A stretch of DNA of 64,000 nucleotides from Maylandia zebra. Its lineage: Eukaryota > Chordata > Actinopteri > Cichliformes > Cichlidae. The position numbers and the translations under genes were made by a program. Positions 35,901 to 46,200 of this stretch are shown here, piece by piece (the stretch's first letter is position 1; each line of letters starts with the position of its first letter). The notes beneath the pieces were generated by a model, which was given only the letters and a program-made list of their open reading frames with translations, made no database searches and was not told the DNA's origin. The stretch is from positions 31,483,533 to 31,547,532 of the forward strand of contig NC_135170.1 in the NCBI RefSeq assembly GCF_041146795.1, given 5' to 3'.

Positions 35901-36752
35901 TTGTCTCTTTTCTTCCAGGATCACGATTCCAGTTCAAAGTTTTTCCAACATGCAGTTTAGAGGTCAGTTTAAATTTTGAACCTCGGTATTTTCTTCCCTT
36001 GACTGATTAAATTGTTTTTGCTGTAGAATACCAGCAGTTAAACTGGACAGTATTTATTGGTTAAAAAGAGATTAATCCTGTACCTGTACTCTAAACCAAA
36101 TGTGAACAGAGGATAGTGTTTCAGCAGGTTTGGTCAGAGTTAATATCCTTTCACTCTCCCTGTGTTTTTCCCTTAGAAACTAACTTGGACACTAAAACTC
36201 CTGAGGCCCATGTGAAGAGAAGCATCCTGGTTCGAACTGTGGAGACCAGGGATGGGGAGGTATGTGGATGAACACAAAGAGCAACACTGGATCGTACAGA
36301 CATAGCATACCTCACTCTCCTCACCACCAATTTATTTATTTAACTTTAATTTATCTTTTTAATCTGCACACATTTCTCATTTTCCATGGCATGTCAGTGG
36401 TCTGCAGCATATGTTCTAGGAGTCATAAGGACAGAACTTGGCAAACTAACTATATTCTGCTACTGTAATCAACCAGCCACTTAGTAAACCGAGTGAATTA
36501 GTGCTTGTATAAGTCTTTCACACTGCTTCAGGACGATCTGCACATTGCACCTCTAACCCATTCCCTCTGGAGGGCAATGTTGAACTCTTCTGCAGATTTT
36601 CACAGATTCACTGTGGCTCAGTACACCTGATGCCTTGTGCAACTGATACTAAAAACCCACGAGAGATTTGTTCTTTTTGTTATTTTTAACTGAATTTTTC
36701 CCCTTTTCAGATCATTAAGGAATCAACCACTGAACACAAAGATCTTCCTTAA
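32442..36752 (+). CDS. gfap: gfap, glial fibrillary acidic protein; whole coding span
   Basis: Nine exons join in phase to 451 residues (human GFAP is 432). GFAP is the type III intermediate filament of astroglia and radial glia. The Ser/Arg-rich head covers about residues 1-90. The rod runs from about 91 to 395, opening with the helix-initiation motif [20 protein letters not shown] and closing with YRKLLEGEE. The tail ends [15 protein letters not shown] (human GEVIKESKQEHKDVM). Exon sizes after the first (61, 96, 162, 126, 221, 44 nt) are the fixed type III pattern shared with vimentin and desmin. Exon 8 is 83 nt rather than the usual 86. The tail EHKDLP and the short TATA leader favour gfap over vimentin, desmin or peripherin. 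Exons are listed separately. Confidence 0.93.
34662..34722 (+). CDS. gfap: gfap exon 2 (61 nt)
   Basis: It encodes [20 protein letters not shown] in coil 1B. The donor is GTAATT. Confidence 0.93.
34820..34915 (+). CDS. gfap: gfap exon 3 (96 nt)
   Basis: It encodes [20 protein letters not shown] to FLKKIHEE. The donor is GTAAGA. Confidence 0.94.
35015..35176 (+). CDS. gfap: gfap exon 4 (162 nt)
   Basis: It encodes [20 protein letters not shown] through [13 protein letters not shown] to EEWYRSK. The donor is GTGAGA. Confidence 0.94.
35349..35474 (+). CDS. gfap: gfap exon 5 (126 nt)
   Basis: It encodes [20 protein letters not shown] to CDLEALRGT in coil 2. The donor is GTAAGT. Confidence 0.94.
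35611..35831 (+). CDS. gfap: gfap exon 6 (221 nt, rod end)
   Basis: It encodes [20 protein letters not shown] to the helix-termination motif [13 protein letters not shown]. The donor is GTGAGT. Confidence 0.95.
35919..35962 (+). CDS. gfap: gfap exon 7 (44 nt)
   Basis: It encodes [15 protein letters not shown] at the start of the tail. The donor is GTCAGT. Confidence 0.92.
36177..36259 (+). CDS. gfap: gfap exon 8 (83 nt)
   Basis: It encodes [20 protein letters not shown] and TVETRDGE. It is one codon shorter than the usual 86-nt exon. The donor is GTATGT. Confidence 0.92.
36711..36752 (+). CDS. gfap: gfap exon 9 (C-terminus)
   Basis: It encodes [13 protein letters not shown] then TAA. The acceptor is ccccttttcag. 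Confidence 0.92.
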   Translation: MIKESTTEHKDLP

Positions 36753-37095
36753 AGTTTCAAGACCAGCTCATCCATATTTTCCTTAGTTACTACCTGGGGA
36801 TTCTGAATGTGCATTATTGGATATTACTACCATTTTTATTTGTTTGTCTCCAGACACAAAAGCTACCCCATCAAATTCACTGCATCCCTCTCTTTTCCCT
36901 CCTCCATCACCTGCTTCTTTTTATTGCAACCACAATATAACCACCGATTGTACTTAGTCTCCCTTGTCAGAATTTCTCCTGAAAGATATCTCGGTGTGGC
37001 TTTGTGTACAGCTCCACCATAAACCTGAAGTGTTTGCAGCCCAGTCACCTTACACCATCTTTAGATTTTTCCAATAAAAATTAAGTAAGCTGTTT
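36753..37095 (+). other. gfap: gfap 3' UTR with poly(A) signal
   Basis: AATAAA is at 37073-37078, about 320 nt after the stop. No other structure is seen. Confidence 0.65.
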
Positions 37096-37099
37096 TAAT

Positions 37100-40000
37100 T
37101 TTAACTTGAGCTGACAGGACAGATTTTTAGCATTGATTCTGATTAAATGACACAGAAGAGGCACAGAATCATAGTGATTATGTTTAGCATGTAGCATGGT
37201 GGAGATTGATGTGCAAGTGAAATAAAGGAGGGAGTTGCAGATGCAGACACTTTAAATGGATTTAGGCAAGTACTGGCAGATATGTGTGTGTACTGCAGCT
37301 TCTGTCAGAGCATGTGAGTCTGAATTGTTGTTTTTTTTCTTTTAACCCTTCGTTTGGTTTTATTTTGATTTTTCACTCCCTTTGTTCTAGTCTCTACTTG
37401 TTCATTACTTATTGAATGTAAAGTATAGCACACATGCATAGGTAGATACATTATATGCATTGCATTGGAATGACTGCCCAAACAAAGCTATCTCTGCTGC
37501 TCTGGGGACTTAAATCTGCACAACCAGATGGAAGTACAAATAAATGTGCAGATACAGGTCGTGAGGGAGTAACTATGGCGACTTCTAGAGCGTTCATTCG
37601 CTCTATAAAAAGTGTAAGAGCTTGTCAGCAGCACCATTTGTGTGGGGCCTCTAAAATGCCCTCCATCACTGTCCTTTCACTCCTCTGTCTCTTCTTTAGC
37701 ATCCTCTGCCTCTTGAACACAACCTGATAAGGGCAGAGTTTTTTGACACCAGGATGCGTCATGACATGCCCACTTATCCTGTAGCGATAACAGGAAAAGA
37801 CAGGCAAGTTTACAGGTGTGGGTACTGACACGGCTTTTGCCCTGCAGCCTCCACCAAGTGTCAGCCAGCTCCTGTATTTTAGGCTGATAGCAGAGGAAGA
37901 CACAGAGACCAAGCGGTTGTTATAATAACCTCACATATAAACTGTGCTGCAGTTCCGACTTTTCCTTTTCTTTCTTTTTGAATGGGAGGAATTTAGATTT
38001 TTTTTAAACTGCTGGAAGCATAGATGGACATCACAGTTCAAACGCTGTAATCCAAGCCCCAACTTTTGTTGAAACCCCCACAGACTGAAGCAGTGTTGAC
38101 AGGACCTGCCACTAATTAGAGTGGTGCTACGCCAAAGCTGGCTGTGTCTGTACTTGTCGCCAAGGACACCATGTGTTCATGCCTAGCACCCTTTACACTG
38201 GAACTTTCACCCCCATCCCTCAGCCACTTCTCCCTTTTCCTCTAATAACACTTAGCAACTTATTTTGTTTTACTGAATGTCAAATAGAAGTTGTTGCTCC
38301 TTTGCTCTTTAGAAACCTCTGCAGGTGTGAATATAACATTAGTTTTGACCAGTGCCATGAGCTGTGATGTCATGTTAACAAAAATAAAACAATTTGTTTG
38401 CTGATCCCTCTTGTTTTTTATAAAAAGTCTGTCCTAACAGTGTTTTCATGTGTTCATAGTCATGGTCCTTTGCCTCTCATACAAGCCTGACACATTCATA
38501 CAGTATATCAGCTCTCATCACTTTCAGCTGTGTTATGTATCCTGACAAGAGGGCTGACAGCAGCGGACAGATATTATTCATTGTAACTGATTGTTTCTGC
38601 CCTTCAAGCAGGCTGTACCGCTGAGCAGATGGGTTCACTACAAGTTATGTCATGGCCCTGTGTGAGTTTCACTGTATGTATGGGCCTAGATATCATTTGT
38701 GGCAAAAGATAGTATGGCTTGAGATGCAGATAAACATTTCTACTGGACTGATAAACACATGATCTCAAAAAGTGAGTTTCCTACATTGTCAGAGGTGTCC
38801 TTATACGTCATTTGGGCTACAATTTGAGTTTGAGTTTTTAAAGGATAGATATTTGGATTTTTTTAAATTATTTTTTGGCTTTTGACTTTTATTTGCAGAC
38901 AGGAAAGAGAGCAGGGGAAAACACATAGCAAAGGGCCACAGACTCGACACTAGGCCACTCCATTTCAGGCACCTACACAACCATGTGTGTCTCAAACTAC
39001 TCGTCAGGTGTTAAAATATAAACTTTTTTTGCTCCTGAAATTATCCCTCTTATTGATACTGGCCACTAGTCACTAATTTAATTTAAAGTTTTAATGAAAG
39101 CTTAAAGACTTTTTTTAGGGATTATTTTTTGCACATATTCACTGTCTTTGATTTTTTTTTTTTTTTTGATTTTTAAAGATACAAAACTATATAAACTTCA
39201 GATTTTTTATTTATTTATTTATATCTATTTATTTATTCACTGCACAGGATGTTTAATTTTTTTTATTTTTATCACTTTTTCTTTTTTAATCTCCAAACTG
39301 TTATGGAAGGATTTATTTTAGTAAGCAAAGCATGTTTTGATGTACCAACAATGGGAATAGGAGTACTGTTGTAAGACAATTTAAAAACAAAAGACAATTT
39401 ACTCTTTTTAAGGAGTTGTAACAGGCTCTGAATCTGGTCTGTTAACCAACAGTTACTGAAACGGGTTGTGCTGCACTCCAGTGGGTGTTTTTAGTTATAG
39501 GGTTCAAACTATACTTTGAACTCAAAGGATTTTCTTTGCCTTAAATAAGGATTAACAAAAGCAGGTGAGTGGAACATGTGTATTAACTCTATAATTCCCT
39601 TTGTATCATATTTGATACGTGAATTTCTGATACCTCTATCTCATCAACAAGATCAATACTTGCCATAATTTTAAAATGAATTTTCTGGTTATTTTTTATG
39701 GGTTGGGTCTTACAGGGTTAAAGTATGATCCAGTAACCGTCCGTAAGCACAGCATGTGTCTGTTTTGTCCAGCTTTTATCAGAAGAATGGAGGTTCTCAG
39801 GTCTTAACTGAAGGCAACCCTGAGCTGAAGGAATTCCAAGTAGATAAAACTCTCAGGCAATTGGCCCCGTTTCCCATCTAGTCCTTTTCCACAAGGTTGA
39901 GAAGGTACAAAGGGTTACAGAGACGTGCATTTTTCAGGCTTATCTTTTTACGGTGGATGTGAGGTAGCAACAGCTGTCATGCATGCATATGTTATGTACA

Positions 40001-42650
40001 GAAGTCACAAATGCACACAGTGCCAACACCTTTTTTGAACTATGTAAATCCGAATATCAAGAGAAAAAATAAACCTCTGAAATTGATTATTTTCACCAGG
40101 AAATTCTATGTTTCTCTAATAAATTCTGCAGAGATACTCAACTGAAAGAAGCCGACTAAATCTTGCAGGTGAATTACAGAGAGGATTTATCTACACCATT
40201 TAGACAAACAATTTGGATTAGCTTGTTCTAGCGTCTCAGTTGTTAGGATTTGCTGCAAAATATGGTTCGAGTCACACGGACGACAGAAAAGACTCTCACA
40301 GCGGCCGTTTAGAGTATTTTGGCAGTTGCTTTTTTTTTTTTTTGCCTTGGTGGAGGCTGTGATTCGAAATGATAGAATTACAGCCACGGGAGATACTGTC
40401 ATGAAAATTTTAAAGTGTGTATCTGAGATCAAAATGAAGGTTGAGTTCAAAGGCTTGTCTGATCCCACCCACAAACACCAAGTAAAGGGCATCTTTACTA
40501 GAGGAGGCAGATGGTGCCTTACTTTACACTCCTGTCCCACATGTCTGTTAATTTGTAACTTAACCCACTTTTGTATCATTGGCATACCAGCTGGTATTAT
40601 CTAGACATTTAAAGCTTAAACAACAAATCAAATTACTATGCAAATACATTTAAAAAAAATTATACTTGGATGTTCCAGAAGATATTCAGGAAAGTTAGAA
40701 ATTACACAAGCACCTAGATGCGAAACTAAACAAAAATATTTCACCTAATTTTACATATTCCTAATTGGGTTTTTTGTTTTTGTTTTTTGTTTTTTAAGAC
40801 AAAAATAAGACAATCAAATCACACTGGAGTGGTGATAATACATGTTCATTAACTTCTCATAGAGGAAATAATCAGGGTGATGGCGAATCAGGGCAAATTC
40901 ACGTGTATAGCCTTCCAGTCAAAGCTCTTTGTCTTTCATTGCCCTCTTTAGTGCACATTCCTGTGTGAGAGCCCTTTGGTGGCTCTCACACCACAGGGTC
41001 ATGGGGAGGCATGTGTGCTCCTTGGTTAATTTTAGCCCTCATTTCATCAAGGCCGTTGAGACAAAACACAGAGCCACTACCTCAACCCGTCTAGTGAAAG
41101 GTGAACCGTCTGATCTCCTAACACCTTTTTCTGTCTAGGTTTCAGTGAACACATGTCTTTGGACAAAGTGGAAGGATGACTTCTTAAACACATTTGTCTG
41201 CTGGCAGCTCAAAGGGTCATGAGTGGCTTCCTGGTGGGTTTCTGTCACATTGTTTGAGTTTTTGCATGGTGAAGATTAGAATAACATATTTACATAGACT
41301 CTAAAGATTCAAAAACCATTTAGACATATTGTAAGTGACCGTATTTTTTACTAGTGGTGGACAAAACACAGAAAAATTTGCAATAAAAAGAGGAAGGCCC
41401 AATAGATATAACTCAGCTCTGTTCAGCCTGCTTTGTCTGTGAAACTCTTTTGTGTTTTTTTCCAAACAAAATGTGCACATTGTGTGAATTTGAAAAAGGC
41501 AGCTGCAGCCTGCAGGTGACCTTTAACTAGGTACACAATAGAAAGTCTGGCCACGATTTCTGCTCCGTCTCAGAAGACAGTGCCAGGTAATCGTGTCCTT
41601 GCTGCTCCAATTTGAAGTTAAGGATAGGATTGAGGCCTTTGAGTTATAAGACTAAAGCCCAGGCAAGAACTCACAGTATGAAAGCTAAACCCCATCTAGC
41701 TTTTGATTTAGCCAAACTTGAATTTTTCATTTTTGCAACTCAGATCGAGTCACACTGTTTGAGTCTGCATCCTCACGTCTGGCTGTGGCACAATAAAATC
41801 CAGACTGAAAGTTTCCAGTCTCACAGTCTCAGGCTTGTTAAACACAAAGTAATCTATCTTCTCAGTTTACGACCATGTTTTGAATCCCTTTTTCTTTTTT
41901 TAGTTTTGACAGTTCAATTGTTTCTGCAGTGGCACTTGCGCGCCTAACCGGTGCAGTGTATAATTCCTTTCTCCCACAGAAGTCCTGGATTACTTTCACC
42001 TACAAACTTAAAATGTGCTTTCTGAACAATTTAAAAAGGGATAAAAAACCTCTCACAGAGGCACATGTAAACACAAACAAATGAGTGCACTTTTAAGATT
42101 ACCATCACTAGTTTAATATAATACTTCAGAGGTGCAATGGCAGCCACAGAGTAAGAAGATGCTGCTATTTTCAGCACAGTCTTCAGATGTAGGGTGAAGC
42201 AGAATAGACTGCTGTGGGTCTGCACTCTATCATTGTCAAATCACTGTCGAGCTATCCACAATGCCATAAATAGATAATGTCAGTATATACATTTCAAAAT
42301 AAAACATTACTTCAATGAGAAACAAAGTACAAACAGCTATTAGATAAAAGATATGTAGCGCCTAAGGAATAGGGTGCCAGAAATGTAGAAGAAATAATTA
42401 ATATGATTACAAAACCAACCAACCTTGGATATCCAGGATTACTAATAACCAAATTCTTCATAGTTTTTCATCACAAATATCTTCTAACCTGACTGACAGT
42501 GATGCTAATGAGTAATGTTATGGGATCGCTTCCCTGAATTAAAATTCCATACGGTATGTCTTCTAAGGTATATCTAATATATATGTAGAGAGACTTAATA
42601 CTTATATATACATAACTGATGCTTCCGCTGTCTTCTGCCTTCACGCTGCT
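37100..42650. other. gfap-kcnh6 intergenic
   Basis: No exon, RNA gene or intact transposon is recognised on either strand. It contains AT-rich low-complexity runs near 39110-39290. The open frames at 40187-40604 (both strands) resemble nothing I know and overlap each other, so I treat them as chance. Confidence 0.5.
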
Positions 42651-42763
42651 GATGGGCGACAGGGGGTGGTGCAAGGGGAGTGGATTGGGATCGGGCTAAT
42701 GGGAGCTTCTTCACTGCCATCCTTATCGCGCATTGTCCAAAACTTGAGGGAGAATGCAGCGAT

Positions 42764-42769
42764 TATAAA
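42764..42769 (+). promoter_or_regulatory. candidate kcnh6 TATA box
   Basis: TATAAA is preceded about 100 bp upstream by a G-rich segment (gacagggggtggtgcaaggg). It predicts a start near 42795 and makes the MPVRR methionine the first in-frame ATG. Confidence 0.4.
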
Positions 42770-42794
42770 GCAACGAACGGATTCTGCGCTCTGC

Positions 42795-43144
42795 AGCTTT
42801 TGTTCACAACTTGTCCCACAACAGGTAACCTCACTAAGGAAAAGACTTTCGAATCGGTTTCATACAGCTTTTGTTGTATCCTAGTCTACTTTTTACCCCC
42901 ACGTTATCAGCGTGCAACATCCTGCAACTGCTATTGCCCTGGCAACCAGCCCTCCTCTCCATCATTCTCTGGCGCTTCACCCCTCACCATCAGAGGCAGG
43001 CTCCGAGGGAAGCCAAAATCTGCCGCTTACGCTCGCCCTCCAAGTGGAAGTGGACCCTTTTGTTCACTGGCGTCAGTTCAAATCTCTTTGCTTTTTTACT
43101 TATCTCAGGTTCATGTGTCGGAAGTGTTTTCTCTCAGCATCAAA
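42795..43144 (+). other. kcnh6: kcnh6 5' UTR with possible intron
   Basis: A donor-like caacag/gtaacc at 42825 and an acceptor-like ttacttatctcag ending at 43108 would remove 284 nt. Without cDNA an unspliced leader is equally possible. The frame stays open upstream of the start, but the canonical ERG N-terminus begins at 43145. Confidence 0.35.
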
Positions 43145-43154
43145 ATGCCCGTGA
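43113..43154 (+). promoter_or_regulatory. short uORF overlapping the kcnh6 start
   Basis: A 14-codon frame (including stop) opens at ATG 43113 and ends at TGA 43152-43154, overlapping the main ATG at 43145 out of frame. If used, it would lower main-frame initiation. Confidence 0.4.
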
Positions 43155-43220
43155 GACGCGGTCATGTTGCGCTCCAGAACACTTACTTGGATACTATCAT
43201 CAGGAAATTCGACGAGCAAA
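43145..43220 (+). CDS. kcnh6: kcnh6 exon 1 (N-cap)
   Basis: It encodes [20 protein letters not shown] and KFDEQ. The donor is a perfect GTAAGT. Leu10 replaces the usual proline. Confidence 0.94.
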
Positions 43221-46200
43221 GTAAGTGCACATGAAATTAGTTTCAGTTATGCGTCTGTGCTGCTGTTGAGGTCCGAACAAAGGGTGTGATATTTAGATTC
43301 CAAACGTTTTACAAAATACATATTTAGTTTTCCCATTTTAAACATTTGGACTGGTTTTTGCTGCGATGGTTTAGCTCGCAAATGCTTTAAATAAATCCGA
43401 AAGAGATGGCAGAGACGGGCGAACTCTAATTTACGCTGAATTAATTACCGTACATTCTCTATTTTAAAAGGGATAAGTGTGCTCTTTGTCTATGGGAAAA
43501 GTGTTTCTGACAGCTAGTTCATCAGTAGGAGTGGTAGCTTGTATTTATTTCAGAGCTGTTAGTGTATCCAGTTAAATCTTGTTGGTATAGTTTTGTTTGC
43601 TTTATTTTTCACACGTCTGTGTTTGTTTGTCGGTCAGTCTCATTGCTTGAACAACTGTTTACAACTTGCATAGTTCCCATTTCTGTATAGCTGTATATCT
43701 CAGATTTCTGTAAAGTTATTTATTTCATATTCTGTATAGTTTTTCATATTTATATCCTGTTCATAGCCTGTACTCACTACAGCCTGTACATACTTATAGT
43801 TATAGAATATTCACAACATACTTCATACCGTGTATATTATAACATACCATAATAGACCCATTTCTGTAATATACTTACATATCTATACCATTGCTAATAT
43901 ATATTGTAATATATCTATATCACTAAAGCACTTCTGGATGGATGCAAACTGCATTTTGTTGCCCTGTACCTGTGCATGTGCAATGACAATAAAGTTGAAT
44001 TCTATTCTATTCTATTCTATTGAACAGATGGTAGAAGGACAGGCTTTTTATATTATAATAAATTAACACATCTTATCTTATCTGTATCAGTAATGCTGAC
44101 AGAACCCAGCTGCTGCTTTTATGTTTGCGGGGTTGTTGCACCTGCATGTGAGTTTGTTTGTGAGAGCTCACCTTATGACTTACATTGTGTTCCATTAGCT
44201 CACATGTTCCAATGGCTGGAAGAAGAGACCACCTCTCACTTATTGGAGAGGAAAAAATCCCTTTCCCTGAAACCACAAAGGCCTCTGATAGAACACATAT
44301 GTTGCTGTCTTCTTTTGACCTGACCATTATTTGTATGCAGTTTTACCTTCATCCATTTTCTGTACTTAACACTTATTACATGAGCCTGTAAATCTTTGTT
44401 AATGCTACTTTAGTTTAAAAACAAAAACACTAACAGACACCATGCCACATTATATCTCATGTGCCATAATCAGTACATTTCCTCACCACTAGCAGCGTGT
44501 TGACACAGGACTGAAAATAACCCTGCCATCCTGATTAGATACTGACCATAGATGGAGAAATAGTTGATTGCTGACAACTCTCAGTCTGTTTTAGTATGAT
44601 CAGCTCTAGGACCAGTAATGCTTGAATCTCCCAATATCCCCTAAGAAACCCGTATTATGTAATGCCTCTACTGTATCCCAAAAAGGTGTATGTGTGTGCA
44701 CGCGCAGTCTACATACACGTGCACGATAAGGTGAGTGCACGTGCCACAGTGGTGCTGCTTAGCAACGGTGTGACGATCAGTGTTTTTGCTTTGAGCCCCA
44801 GATAATGACTTTGGACAGAATGTGCTTTTCCACTCTAAGAGCTCACCCGTTTATATCAAAAAGAGGGGCCAAGAGAAGAGTCCCCTGCTCTCATCTGTGT
44901 GGGCAGGAAACAGCTGTTTAACCCAGTTTCACCAGCGTGTAATAAAAAGGCCAATGAGAGGCGACAGAGGTTATGTATGTACTTTTCATTCAGATCGTTC
45001 AACTCCTCCATTAGCAGCCTTCGAACAAAACTGCCCCAATTCCCTGTCATGCAGCATTTTTGGGACAGTGGGTGTTTCTGTTGCCACGAACAGTATCATT
45101 CATTTCATTGGTACTAGGCACTGAAGGAGCTTGGAGTTACTGTTAGGGATGTTTCTGAAAGCAGGGTGACTCTGAGAGACTCAGAATAATAATAATAATG
45201 GATACTTTATTGATCCCCATGGGGAAATTACTTGTTTTTCTCTGCATTTGACCCATTCACTCAGTGAAGCAGTGGGCAGCCCACTAAGCAAGCGCCCGGG
45301 GAGCAGTGTGTAGGGACGGTACCTTGCTCAGGGGTACCTCAGGGTAGCCGTTAAGTGGATTCGAACCGCCGACCTTCCGATCATGGGGCGACCACTTTAC
45401 CTACTGAGCTATCCCTGCCCCCTCAAAGCGCTGACTGACCAGGAAGAACCATTATTGTTGTAACTGACACTGTACAGCCACAGTGTTTCCCCCATGATGA
45501 AAGATCACTGATGGTGGTGGTCAACGCCCCAGTGAGTGTCATTAGCTGATGAGAAGTCCAGCAGCTACCATGCAGTTAGAGATTTGATCTCAACTTTAAT
45601 GGCATTATTTTATTTTATTATTTTGTCGCACTGTCACATGTTTATCTTATTATGAAATTTCAATGTAAAATGATCTTAATATTGTGTTTTCATGAACAAA
45701 ACTATTTCAAATGTAGGCTAGGTGTTACATTCACAAGTACTGACCTTCTTAAAAGACAGACTGGCAACATTTTTAATACAAATCAAAGCTGGTGGCAAAA
45801 ATATCAACTGTACAGTGATTGTACTTTTAAGATATGAAAACTCTTTGATAAACAATGTAAATCTGGAAATGTAATATTTTTACTGTTTAGGTAGCCTTGC
45901 TAAACAAATAAAATATATTCATAGGCAAGTGGCTGATACCAATGTAATGATGTAATTAAAAAATGTCAGATACACAGGCTCCAAAACCTGTAGATTCCCA
46001 TAAGTTACCTAGCGCCATGTGCTATACTCCAAATACCCTTATGCTGAAGTGCCCACCTGCTCCTTTTCAATCCCTTGGGAGGAATTGTGACGCTAATAAC
46101 ATTAGCACCATGGAAAAGTAGACTTCATTAGTTCCACTTCAGCTGATTGTCATGCCTAGAGGAGGAAGAACAGACTTTGTGGGCCGTGAAGTCAATGCGT

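Noticed and set aside
40187..40604. Overlapping open frames of about 90-130 codons on both strands between gfap and kcnh6
   Set aside because: They show no resemblance to known proteins, no codon bias or splice signals, and low-complexity termini from a poly-T run.
42680..43144. In-frame 155-codon N-terminal extension of kcnh6
   Set aside because: The frame is open by chance in a GC-richer leader. The MPVRRGHVA start is invariant in ERG channels, and a TATA box at 42764 would place transcription downstream of the upstream ATG.
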